From the NCBI RefSeq assembly GCF_029783845.1, contig NZ_LWID01000001.1, forward strand, positions 868,001 through 932,000: a stretch of DNA of 64,000 nucleotides, written 5' to 3'. Positions 1 to 7,626 of the stretch are shown piece after piece; within the stretch, counting starts at the first letter, position 1, and each line of letters begins with the position of its first letter. The notes under the pieces are model-generated. The model ran no database searches. It was not told the DNA's origin and saw only the letters and a list, made by a program, of their open reading frames with translations. The DNA is from Volucribacter amazonae (GTDB taxonomy: Bacteria > Pseudomonadota > Gammaproteobacteria > Enterobacterales > Pasteurellaceae). The translations under genes were made by a program, and so were the position numbers.

Positions 1-947
1 GACATCATTAAAGATTCGCCTTCCACAAAATTGAAACTGATATTTAAATTATTATCAATGCGATGATCCATAGAACCATTCACATAGGTTTCTTCAATAT
101 CTTTTAAGCCATTGTATAAACGATCACGCAAGGCTTTTAAACGAGGCATTTCTGTTGCCATTTCTTCCTTACAAATACGATAAGCCTCGCCCATACCAAC
201 AATTTGATGCACAGGTAAAGTGCCTGAACGCATACCACGTTCATGCCCACCGCCATGAATTAATGCCTCTAATCTGACACGCGGTTTACGGCGAACATAT
301 AATGCCCCAATCCCTTTTGGACCATAGAGTTTATGGCTTGACATTGACATTAAGTCCACTTTTAATTCTGCCAAATTAATCGGTAATTTTCCTACGCTCT
401 GTGTCGCATCAACATGGAAAATAATTTTACGTTCACGACATAACTCGCCAATAGCCGCAATATCTTGAATCACACCGATTTCATTGTTGACATGCATAAT
501 AGACACTAAAATGGTGTCATCACGCATCGCCGCTTTTAGCTCATCTAAATCAATAAGCCCATCAGATTTAGGGGCTAAATAGGTTACTTCAAATCCTTCA
601 CGCTCTAATTGACGGCAAGTATCTAGCACTGCCTTATGCTCTGTTTTACAAGTGATAATATGTTTACCCTTGTTTTGGTAAAAATGTGCCGCCCCTTTAA
701 TAGCAAGGTTATCTGCCTCTGTTGCACCAGAAGTAAACACAATCTCTCTTGAATCTGCACCAATAAGCTCAGCAATTTGATTACGAGCAACATCTACCGC
801 CTCTTCTGCTGTCCAACCAAATTTATGGGAACGTGAGGCAGGATTACCAAATACCCCCTCAACGGTTAAATATTCCATCATTTTCTTTGCTACACGCTCA
901 TCAACAGGACAAGTTGCAGCATAATCCAAATAAATTGGTAATTTCAT
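1..947 (-). CDS. iscS: Cysteine desulfurase IscS (partial, C-terminus outside window)
   Basis: IscS is the PLP enzyme that takes sulfur from cysteine and passes it to IscU for Fe-S cluster assembly and to tRNA-thiolation relays. The frame is open from the ATG at 947 to the window edge, about 315 residues of the usual ~404. It begins MKLPIYLDYAAT, has the TSGATEADNLAIKG cofactor segment, and carries the PLP lysine in SSHKLYGPKG near residue 206. The mobile loop with the catalytic cysteine (about residue 328) and the IscU-binding tail lie beyond the window. It follows iscR by about 33 bp, as in the standard isc operon, so it is expected to be under IscR control. Confidence 0.96.
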   Translation of the reverse strand, partial: MKLPIYLDYAATCPVDERVAKKMMEYLTVEGVFGNPASRSHKFGWTAEEAVDVARNQIAELIGADSREIVFTSGATEADNLAIKGAAHFYQNKGKHIITCKTEHKAVLDTCRQLEREGFEVTYLAPKSDGLIDLDELKAAMRDDTILVSIMHVNNEIGVIQDIAAIGELCRERKIIFHVDATQSVGKLPINLAELKVDLMSMSSHKLYGPKGIGALYVRRKPRVRLEALIHGGGHERGMRSGTLPVHQIVGMGEAYRICKEEMATEMPRLKALRDRLYNGLKDIEETYVNGSMDHRIDNNLNISFNFVEGESLMM

Positions 948-980
948 TTTCACTCCTAACCAAACTATCGTGTTACCAAA

Positions 981-1457
981 TTAACGATTGACAACCAACA
1001 AACTCTCTAACTTATGGGGATAAGCAGAAGATAATTTTTGTTGTACTTGTTTTTCATAATGTTTATCTACTAACTCAGCTAAAGTAATTTCATTTAAAAA
1101 TTGTTCAATGCGCAAACTTAATTGGTCCCATAAGGAATGGGTAAGACATTCATGCCCACCTTGACAATTTCCCTTACCTAAGCATTTTGTTACATTAATA
1201 TTTTCATTGACAGCAGCAATTATCATACCAATAGAAATTTTGTTACTGGCATAGCCTAAACAATAACCACCGCCTGGGCCTCTTACGCTTTTCACCAAAC
1301 CATGACGCCTTAATTTAGCAAATAACTGCTCTAAATAGGACAAAGAAATATGCTGTCGCTCAGAAATATCCGCAAGTGTTACGGGCTTTTCATTAGAATA
1401 CAAAGCAATATCTAAAATCGCTGTAACAGCATAACGTCCTTTTGAAGTCAATTTCAT
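981..1457 (-). CDS. iscR: Fe-S cluster-sensing transcription regulator IscR
   Basis: An Rrf2-family winged-helix repressor (158 aa) that reports Fe-S cluster supply: with its [2Fe-2S] cluster it represses the isc operon. The three cluster cysteines are at 92, 98 and 104 and the ligand histidine at 107 (KCLGKGNCQGGHECLTH), exactly the Escherichia coli spacing, which separates it from cluster-less Rrf2 relatives such as NsrR-like proteins. The helix-turn-helix covers roughly residues 25-60. It is the first gene of an iscR-iscS operon and has an IscR operator overlapping its promoter at 1499-1523. Confidence 0.97.
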   Translation of the reverse strand: MKLTSKGRYAVTAILDIALYSNEKPVTLADISERQHISLSYLEQLFAKLRRHGLVKSVRGPGGGYCLGYASNKISIGMIIAAVNENINVTKCLGKGNCQGGHECLTHSLWDQLSLRIEQFLNEITLAELVDKHYEKQVQQKLSSAYPHKLESLLVVNR

Positions 1458-1498
1458 TGTAACGTCCCTAGCTTAATGATGAATAGCAGAGATCTTAC

Positions 1499-1523
1499 AT
1501 AACCTATTAAATTAGTCAACTAT
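1499..1523 (-). promoter_or_regulatory. Type 1 IscR operator overlapping the iscR promoter
   Basis: Read on the minus strand the site is ATAGTTGACTAATT followed by TAATAGGTTAT, agreeing with the type 1 IscR consensus (as I remember it) at 22 of 25 positions. TTGACT inside it serves as the -35 hexamer, and TAAGAT follows after 16 bp as the -10 hexamer. Overlap of operator and -35 predicts autorepression by cluster-loaded IscR, as in E. coli. Confidence 0.8.
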
Positions 1524-1557
1524 TTAGCCATTGAATCTATAAATTAAACCAATAGGA

Positions 1558-2274
1558 CTAGCGAATATGCCGTTTAACCGCACTCAACATACCTTGTAAA
1601 ATATTTAATTCATTTTGTTCAATGCCTGAACGATAATAAAAACGCCGAAGTTTTTGCATTACCCCTTGATTTTGAATAAAACCAAGCTGTTGATAAAGTG
1701 CTTCCGTTTGTTGTAAAAAATGTTCTAACTGCTTTGCGGTCGGTAAATTAGTTAAAGGACAATCTTTAGTTTGGCTCTGAGTATGCTGCAACCAAGCCAT
1801 ACGCAATTCATAGCTAATTAATTGAACCGCCATGGCTAAATTCAATGATGAATAAGCAGGATTAGCAGGAATCGCAAGATGATAATGACATTGCAATAAC
1901 TCAGCATTGGTTAATCCTACTCGCTCCCGCCCAAAAACAATCGCCACGTTATGCCCTAGCATTGCTTGTTGTATCACTAATTGTGCATTTTGACGAGGAT
2001 CAAGCAAATTATTTTGTATATGGCGACTTCTCGCACTTGTTCCTACCACCAACTGGCAATCAGCAACCGCACAAGCTAAATTAGGCTGGATTTCCGCTTG
2101 TTGCAAAATATCGGAAGCATTAGCAGATAAAGAAATAGCTTGTTCATCAATAGGTTGTAATGGATTTACCAAACACAACCGAGTCAACCCCATCGTCTTC
2201 ATTGCCCGAGCGGTAGAACCAATATTACCACTATGCGAGGTTTCTACTAATACAATTTTAATCTGTGCCAACAT
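1558..2274 (-). CDS. trmJ: tRNA (cytidine/uridine-2'-O)-methyltransferase TrmJ
   Basis: A SPOUT-class methyltransferase that uses SAM to 2'-O-methylate position 32 in the anticodon loop of several tRNAs. The 238 residues start IKIVLVETSHSGNIGSTAR, the family N-terminus with the arginine that acts on RNA, and the knotted SAM site is seen at AIVFGRERVGLTNAEL and IPANPAYSSLNLAMAVQL. A charged C-terminal extension of about 80 residues is typical of TrmJ and not of TrmL. It lies just upstream of iscR on the same strand, the arrangement seen in E. coli, with its own intergenic promoter between. Confidence 0.95.
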   Translation of the reverse strand: MLAQIKIVLVETSHSGNIGSTARAMKTMGLTRLCLVNPLQPIDEQAISLSANASDILQQAEIQPNLACAVADCQLVVGTSARSRHIQNNLLDPRQNAQLVIQQAMLGHNVAIVFGRERVGLTNAELLQCHYHLAIPANPAYSSLNLAMAVQLISYELRMAWLQHTQSQTKDCPLTNLPTAKQLEHFLQQTEALYQQLGFIQNQGVMQKLRRFYYRSGIEQNELNILQGMLSAVKRHIR

Positions 2275-2444
2275 AACAATACGCTTTATTTATTTTATCT
2301 TAAACCGTCCCCAAACAGCGCCTATTCTAGCATAGATTATGTTTAGTTGAATCCGCTAACTTTATTACACCCAGTTAATTTTTAAGCCAAAAGGAATAAC
2401 TAATTAACATTTTATAACTAATTAGCATAAATTATTACTAATTA

Positions 2445-2479
2445 ATAAAAAGCTAAACAGGATTTCTCCTGTTTAGCTT
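2445..2479 (-). terminator. Rho-independent terminator of the oapA-like gene
   Basis: A 12-bp perfect stem AAGCTAAACAGG / CCTGTTTAGCTT (2450-2461 and 2468-2479) with a 6-nt loop. On the minus strand it is followed by a T-run (TTTTTATT), so it ends transcripts of the gene at 2488-3636. Confidence 0.85.
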
Positions 2480-2487
2480 AAGAGCCA

Positions 2488-3636
2488 TTATTTACGATAA
2501 ATATAGCTACCATCTGCTTGGCGAATAAAACGTGAGCCATTTTGTAAACGTAATTCGCCGACACGTCCATTGGGTTGAATAGAAACTTGAACTTTATCGC
2601 CAGGTTTAAAACTGCTTAATACATTACCCGCTCCATTGGCTCTGGTCATAGCATTGACATCAGAAATGTTCAAGTTATTATCGCGAAATACTTGCATTAA
2701 TGATACGCCTTTGCTAATGGTAAGGGTTTTATTTGTACCTGTTGCGACGGTATTTGTTTTTGCTTTATTGGCTTCTACTACAGGTGCTGGTTTATTGGTG
2801 TTTTGTTTGTTTTCCACCGGGCGATTTGTCGCAGGACGTGGTGTAGCTTTTGCCGTATTTTGTACTGCTTTTGTGGCAGGTTTTTGTTCTGTTTTTGGTG
2901 CAGTTTTTACGGATTCAGCTTGGCGAGCCGGTGGAGCTATTGTTTGGCTGTGATGTACGGTTTCTTCTGCCACAGCTTCTGCTTTGGGTAATACAACGGC
3001 ACTGGCAATATTTGCCGCTGTTGTCATTAAGGAAGGAGCGGTAAATTGTATTTGCTCGGTAATGATGATTTCTGGCTCAGCATCATTTTCTTCAACAATT
3101 AAACTTTGATCTAAGGGTTGAAATTCAATAGGTAAATTATTTTGGCTTTGGTGCAGTGAATCGACAGTGCTTGAACTTGGTTTTAACCATAAAAATAATA
3201 ATAACAAAATAATAAAGGCACATAACGCCACCACAATACGGCGATGTTTCTGTGGTAATTTCTGTAAGAATGCCCAATTTTCTGGGCGTTTCCAGTCAAA
3301 TCCTTTTTCTGTTTTCGTTTCTGTTAAACTTGGATTTTCCTTGTGATGTTGTGAATGTTCTAAGTCTTGAACTTGCTCAAGCCCTGTTTCATTTTCTGTA
3401 AGCTTTTCTTGTTCATCATTTACTGAGGGTTGTGATTGAGTAAGACTAGGCTCTTGGCGTATTTTTTCTTCTTTTTGGGTACGCCCAAAAGTTGCCACTA
3501 TACCCTTTACTTTATCCCAAAAGGAAGGGGTAGGTTCCACCACTTTTTTGGGGGTAATGGGTTCAATTTGATTAAATTCTAAATCTAATTGGTTTTGCTC
3601 TGGCTGTTGCTGTGTGTTGTTTTTGTCGGAATCCAC
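2488..3636 (-). CDS. oapA: Opacity-associated protein OapA-like envelope protein
   Basis: OapA family, linked in Haemophilus influenzae to colony opacity and colonisation; the E. coli relative YtfB is a cell-division-associated protein. The 382 residues comprise a charged, glutamine-rich cytoplasmic part (1-130), one membrane segment (IVVALCAFIILLLLFLWL, about 134-151), a long low-complexity Pro/Thr/Lys/Asn linker (about 220-305) crossing the periplasm, and the C-terminal OapA/LysM-like domain (MQVFRDNNLNISDVNAM through GDKVQVSI), which probably binds peptidoglycan. I chose the GTG at 3636 because TGAGG sits 6 bp upstream; an in-frame TTG at 3648 is the alternative. No oapB follows in the window. 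Confidence 0.85.
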   Translation of the reverse strand: MDSDKNNTQQQPEQNQLDLEFNQIEPITPKKVVEPTPSFWDKVKGIVATFGRTQKEEKIRQEPSLTQSQPSVNDEQEKLTENETGLEQVQDLEHSQHHKENPSLTETKTEKGFDWKRPENWAFLQKLPQKHRRIVVALCAFIILLLLFLWLKPSSSTVDSLHQSQNNLPIEFQPLDQSLIVEENDAEPEIIITEQIQFTAPSLMTTAANIASAVVLPKAEAVAEETVHHSQTIAPPARQAESVKTAPKTEQKPATKAVQNTAKATPRPATNRPVENKQNTNKPAPVVEANKAKTNTVATGTNKTLTISKGVSLMQVFRDNNLNISDVNAMTRANGAGNVLSSFKPGDKVQVSIQPNGRVGELRLQNGSRFIRQADGSYIYRK

Positions 3637-3699
3637 AATGTACCTCAATAAAATAAATCAAACAAGTATAAACATTCTAACGGATTTTTATTGATTTTT

Positions 3700-4713
3700 C
3701 TAATCCGAATACAGGGTTTTATTGGGTTGATGTGCAATTTCTCTAGCTAATTTGGGGACTAAATAGCCTGAGCTAATGCGTTGTAATTCTTGATAAATTT
3801 GCAATGCTTTATGATCATCAAGGTAAAAATGACTTGCCCCAGCCACTTTATCTAATAAATGTAAATAATAGGGCAAAATCGTGCAATCAAAGAGTTTTTC
3901 ATTAAGTTGCTTTAAAGTTTGTGCATTATCATTTACCGCTTTTAATAACACTGATTGATTGAGTAAGGTTACGCCAGCTTGACGTAGCTGTAACATTGCT
4001 TGTTTAAAGCGTTGATCAATTTCATTGGCGTGATTAATATGGGTAACCAGTACACAAGCAAAACGACTTTGTGCTAATAATTGACAAAATTCTTGCGTAA
4101 TACGTTGTGGGATCATCACTGGCAAGCGAGTATGAATACGCAAACGTTGTAAGTGCGGTAGGTTTTCCAATTTTTTTATTAACCAAGCCAATTCGTGATC
4201 CTTTGCCATTAGGGGATCACCACCAGAAAAAATCACTTCTTCTATTTCTTGATGTTGAGCAATATATTCAATCGCTTTTGTCCAATTTGCCTTATTCCCT
4301 TGATTTTCCGCATAAGGAAAATGGCGGCGAAAACAATAACGACAATTTACCGCACAGCCCCCTTTGACCATTAATAACAAACGATTATGGTATTTATGCA
4401 AAATATTCGGCACAGGCGGTTGTTGTTCTTCCAAGGGATCGTTACTAAATCCCTCGGCGGAAAGAAATTCTTGTGGTAAGGTCATGACCTGTAAAAATAA
4501 CGGATCTTGCGGATCGGCTTTTTTCATTTTTTCAACAAAAGGCAAAGGCACACGCATCGGAAAAAGTTTACGTGCCTCAATGCCAGCCAAAAAAGGGGCT
4601 AAAGGTAATTGCAACGCATTTAATAATTGTTTGGGGTCGGAAATTGCACTAGCAAGGTAATCTGTCCAATTTTGATCTTCTCTATTTAAGGGGTTTTGAG
4701 TTAGAATACACAC
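3700..4713 (-). CDS. epmB: EF-P (R)-beta-lysine-forming lysine 2,3-aminomutase EpmB
   Basis: A radical-SAM, PLP-dependent aminomutase that converts L-lysine to (R)-beta-lysine, which EpmA then attaches to elongation factor P. Its 337 residues contain the cluster motif GGCAVNCRYCFRRHFPY (CxxxCxxC, about residues 119-126), the glycine-rich SGGDPLMAKD, and the PLP lysine region of LVPKLAREI near the C-terminus. The start is a GTG. It is divergent from efp, with only 37 bp between them, so their promoters must overlap. Short length and context separate it from catabolic lysine aminomutases. epmA is not in the window. Confidence 0.94.
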   Translation of the reverse strand: MCILTQNPLNREDQNWTDYLASAISDPKQLLNALQLPLAPFLAGIEARKLFPMRVPLPFVEKMKKADPQDPLFLQVMTLPQEFLSAEGFSNDPLEEQQPPVPNILHKYHNRLLLMVKGGCAVNCRYCFRRHFPYAENQGNKANWTKAIEYIAQHQEIEEVIFSGGDPLMAKDHELAWLIKKLENLPHLQRLRIHTRLPVMIPQRITQEFCQLLAQSRFACVLVTHINHANEIDQRFKQAMLQLRQAGVTLLNQSVLLKAVNDNAQTLKQLNEKLFDCTILPYYLHLLDKVAGASHFYLDDHKALQIYQELQRISSGYLVPKLAREIAHQPNKTLYSD

Positions 4714-4750
4714 TTTCTATACAACTAAGCTAATTTAATTTGAGGAAAAT

Positions 4751-5317
4751 ATGGCTACATATACTACCACTGATTTCAAACCAGGTCTAAAATTCATGCA
4801 AGATGGCGAACCTTGTGTGATTATTGAAAATGAATTTGTTAAACCGGGTAAAGGTCAAGCATTCACTCGCACGCGTATTCGTAAATTGATTTCTGGTAAA
4901 GTGTTAGATGTCAATTTTAAATCAGGTACATCAGTAGAAGCGGCAGATGTGATGGATTTAAATCTTATTTATTCATATAAAGATGACGCCTTCTGGTATT
5001 TTATGCACCCAGAAACCTTTGAACAATATTCAGCAGATGAAAAAGCGGTGGGCGATTCGGCTAAATGGCTATTAGATCAAGCAGAATGTATTATCACATT
5101 ATGGAATGGTGCACCAATCAATGTAACGCCACCTAACTTTGTTGAATTAGAAGTGGTTGATACTGATCCGGGCTTAAAAGGCGATACAGCAGGAACTGGG
5201 GGCAAACCAGCGACATTAAGCACAGGAGCCGTAGTAAGAGTGCCATTATTTGTACAAATCGGCGAAGTGATTCGTGTGGATACACGTTCTGGCGAATATG
5301 TTTCTCGGGTAAAATAA
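4751..5317 (+). CDS. efp: Elongation factor P
   Basis: EF-P binds between the P and E sites of stalled ribosomes and speeds peptide-bond formation at polyproline stretches. The 188-residue protein has the normal three beta-barrel domains. Lys34 in VKPGKGQAF is the residue that receives beta-lysine, consistent with the neighbouring epmB. GAGGAAA 5 bp before the ATG fixes the start. A strong terminator follows at 5339-5373. Confidence 0.98.
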   Translation: MATYTTTDFKPGLKFMQDGEPCVIIENEFVKPGKGQAFTRTRIRKLISGKVLDVNFKSGTSVEAADVMDLNLIYSYKDDAFWYFMHPETFEQYSADEKAVGDSAKWLLDQAECIITLWNGAPINVTPPNFVELEVVDTDPGLKGDTAGTGGKPATLSTGAVVRVPLFVQIGEVIRVDTRSGEYVSRVK

Positions 5318-5338
5318 CCTTGAGTTGCTTTAGATAAA

Positions 5339-5373
5339 ATAAAAAGGAAAAGTTTATGCTTTTCCTTTTTATT
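5339..5373 (+). terminator. Terminator of efp
   Basis: A 12-bp perfect stem AAAAAGGAAAAG / CTTTTCCTTTTT (5341-5352 and 5359-5370) with a TTTATG loop and a built-in U-tract. It could work in either direction, but only efp reads into it. Confidence 0.85.
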
Positions 5374-5427
5374 CATATAAAGAGCGTATTAATAAAAATA
5401 TTTTCTTTTTCTAAAGTAGATTATTTC

Positions 5428-5490
5428 TCTTTAAAATAATACAGCATTGGTACATATTATCGTATATTGTCTTGTCTTATTTCAAATTAT
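5428..5490 (-). repeat. Correia-like element, degenerate inverted copy
   Basis: Reads as the reverse of the element family: CTTTAAAATAATACAGC, then TTGGTAC, then TTGTCTTGTCTTATTT and AAATTATA. Part of the core is missing. It abuts the next copy head to head. Confidence 0.6.
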
Positions 5491-5593
5491 AGTCGTTTCA
5501 ATTTAAAATAAGACAAGGCGGTATGCCGAAAATAGTACAAAGTGTACGGCAAGGCGTACCAACGCCATATTATTTTAAAGTGGGGCAACGATA
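5488..5593 (+). repeat. Correia-like inverted-repeat element, near full length
   Basis: 106 bp beginning TATAGTCGTTTCAATT, with core AGACAAGGCGG, TAGTACAAAGTGTACGGC, AAGGCGTACCAACGCC and a right end TTTTAAAGTGGGGCAACGATA. Terminal inverted repeats bracket the element. It lies between the efp terminator and pepB. Confidence 0.85.
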
Positions 5594-5667
5594 AAACAAC
5601 GATACTATTTACTTTAGGCTAAATAATATCTATTTTATTGTTTATCATAATACAATGGAGCAAAAAG

Positions 5668-6975
5668 ATGGCAATGGAAATAAAATTATCAAATCAGGTT
5701 GCTAATGAACAAATTTGGGGGAAAAATGCAATTCTTTCCTTTACTGAAACCTCAGCAATTATTCATCTTAAACCACAAGAAAATCTCATATTAATCCAAA
5801 AAGCAGCACGAAAATTACGAAATCAAGGAATAAAACAAGCAAAACTAACTGGTGAGGGGTGGAATTGGCAATATTGTTGGGCGTTTCAACAAGGATTTTA
5901 TAGCAGTAAGCAAGAATACCAACTCACATTTCCTGACCTACCAAAACTTGAGCAACGTCAATTAACCAATTTAGTGGATTGTAGCCAGTTTACTCGTGAA
6001 ATCATTAATTTACCAGCCACAGTGATTACCCCAGAACAATTAGCGCAACGGGCAGCCCAATTTATTACGCAACAGGCAGAAAAGGTAAATCAATCTCGTG
6101 CGGTAAAATACCATATTTTAAATAATGATCAATTACATAGGCAAGGATATTTAGGTATTTGGAATGTAGGAAAAGGCTCTGTAAATCCACCAGTAATGTT
6201 ACAACTGGATTTTAATCCTACTGGCGATGAACAAGCCCCTGTATTGGCAAGTTTAGTGGGGAAAGGCATTACTTTTGACAGCGGGGGTTATAGCCTAAAA
6301 CCAAGTAATAGTATGGATACTATGCGTTCTGATATGGGCGGTGCAGCATTATTAACAGGGGCATTAGGGCTAGCCATTGCCCAAGGATTAAAACAACGTG
6401 TCAAACTTTATTTATGCTGTGCTGAAAATATGGTAAGTAGCCATGCCTTTAAATTAGGCGATATAATTGAATATCGTAATGGTGTTAGCGTTGAAGTATT
6501 AAATACTGATGCGGAAGGGCGTTTAGTCTTGGCTGATGGTTTAATTGATGCAGATAAAGATAATGCAAAACTGATGATTGATTGTGCCACATTAACAGGT
6601 GCGGCGAAAGTAGCAGTAGGTAATGACTATCATTCTGTATTAACTATGGACGATAAACTTGCACAGGCATTATTTACCGCAGCGGAGCAAAGTAACGAAC
6701 CATTTTGGCGTTTACCTTTTGCTGAGCGACATCGTGGGCAAATTGATTCTGCTTTTGCTGATATTGCAAATGTGGGGTCAGTGCCAGTTGGTGCAGGTGC
6801 AAGCACCGCAACTGCTTTTTTATCTTACTTTGTACAAAATTATCAACAACATTGGTTACACATTGATTGTTCAGCCACATTTTGCAAAAGTGGTAACGCA
6901 TTATGGGCTGCGGGCGCAACGGGCTTAGGAATACAAACCTTAGCCACATTATTATTAAACCAACAGGGGGATTAA
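5668..6975 (+). CDS. pepB: Peptidase B (M17 leucyl aminopeptidase family)
   Basis: A cytosolic dimetal aminopeptidase that removes N-terminal residues, including acidic ones, from peptides and dipeptides. The M17 signature NTDAEGRLVLADGL and the metal and catalytic segments GKGITFDSGGYSLK and DMGGAA are intact. At 435 residues it is close to E. coli PepB (427) and shorter than PepA, and the N-terminal domain is PepB-like. I start it at the ATG at 5668, preceded by TGGAG at good spacing; an upstream in-frame start at 5638 has no such site. ndk follows after 1 bp, so the two are cotranscribed. Confidence 0.93.
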   Translation: MAMEIKLSNQVANEQIWGKNAILSFTETSAIIHLKPQENLILIQKAARKLRNQGIKQAKLTGEGWNWQYCWAFQQGFYSSKQEYQLTFPDLPKLEQRQLTNLVDCSQFTREIINLPATVITPEQLAQRAAQFITQQAEKVNQSRAVKYHILNNDQLHRQGYLGIWNVGKGSVNPPVMLQLDFNPTGDEQAPVLASLVGKGITFDSGGYSLKPSNSMDTMRSDMGGAALLTGALGLAIAQGLKQRVKLYLCCAENMVSSHAFKLGDIIEYRNGVSVEVLNTDAEGRLVLADGLIDADKDNAKLMIDCATLTGAAKVAVGNDYHSVLTMDDKLAQALFTAAEQSNEPFWRLPFAERHRGQIDSAFADIANVGSVPVGAGASTATAFLSYFVQNYQQHWLHIDCSATFCKSGNALWAAGATGLGIQTLATLLLNQQGD

Positions 6976-6976
6976 T

Positions 6977-7396
6977 ATGGCAATTGAACGTACATTGGCA
7001 ATTATTAAACCAGATGCAACACAACGTGCAATAATTGGCACAATTTTGGCACGTTTTGAACAAGCGAAATTGAAAATTGTTGCCTTAAAAATGGTACAAC
7101 TGGATCAAGCTCAAGCTGAGGGATTTTATGCGGAACATAAAGACAAACCTTTTTTTCAGTCTTTAGTGGCTTTTATGACCTCAGCCCCTGTGGTTGTCGC
7201 TGTCTTAGAGGGCGAAAATGCAGTAAAAAATTATCGTGAATTAATTGGAGCAACCAATTTAACGGAAGCAAGGGTAGGCACAATTCGTCATGATTTTGCT
7301 TTAACCTCAAGTAAAAACTCAGTGCATGGTTCGGATAGCCTTGCTTCGGCTCAACGAGAAATTGCCTATTTCTTTGTGGAAGATGAATTATTTTAA
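6977..7396 (+). CDS. ndk: Nucleoside diphosphate kinase
   Basis: Balances nucleoside triphosphate pools by moving a gamma-phosphate through a phosphohistidine. All 139 residues match the family: ERTLAIIKPDA at the N-terminus, the active-site histidine in NSVHGSDS (about residue 118), and the usual C-terminal YFF. The ribosome site AGGGGGAT overlaps the end of pepB, implying translational coupling. An uptake-signal hairpin terminator follows at 7423-7465. Confidence 0.98.
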   Translation: MAIERTLAIIKPDATQRAIIGTILARFEQAKLKIVALKMVQLDQAQAEGFYAEHKDKPFFQSLVAFMTSAPVVVAVLEGENAVKNYRELIGATNLTEARVGTIRHDFALTSSKNSVHGSDSLASAQREIAYFFVEDELF

Positions 7397-7422
7397 GGAT
7401 ATTAAAAATAATTGAAAAATAG

Positions 7423-7465
7423 ACCGCACTTTTTTGTGTATTATGCAAAAGTGCGGTGGATTTTT
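7423..7465 (+). terminator. Terminator built from a pair of inverted uptake signals (after ndk)
   Basis: ACCGCACTT and AAGTGCGGT face each other (7423-7431 and 7449-7457), forming a GC-rich stem followed by GGATTTTTATC. Inverted uptake-sequence pairs are known to serve as terminators in Pasteurellaceae. Confidence 0.7.
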
Positions 7466-7626
7466 ATCTTGTTTTTCATATCAAATAGTGAGAATAAAAT
7501 TTATTGTTGGATCGTTTGGATAAACCTCAAAAGTATGCCACAATATGGGATAGGCAAAAAATTATTTCGTGGTCGCCTTTTTAAATATAAAAATATTTTC
7601 TAAGGTACATATTGCAAGGTTTATTA

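Noticed and set aside
2636..3044. Open frames on the plus strand opposite the oapA-like gene
   Set aside because: They are compositional shadows of its low-complexity Thr/Pro/Lys linker, with no ribosome site or family match.
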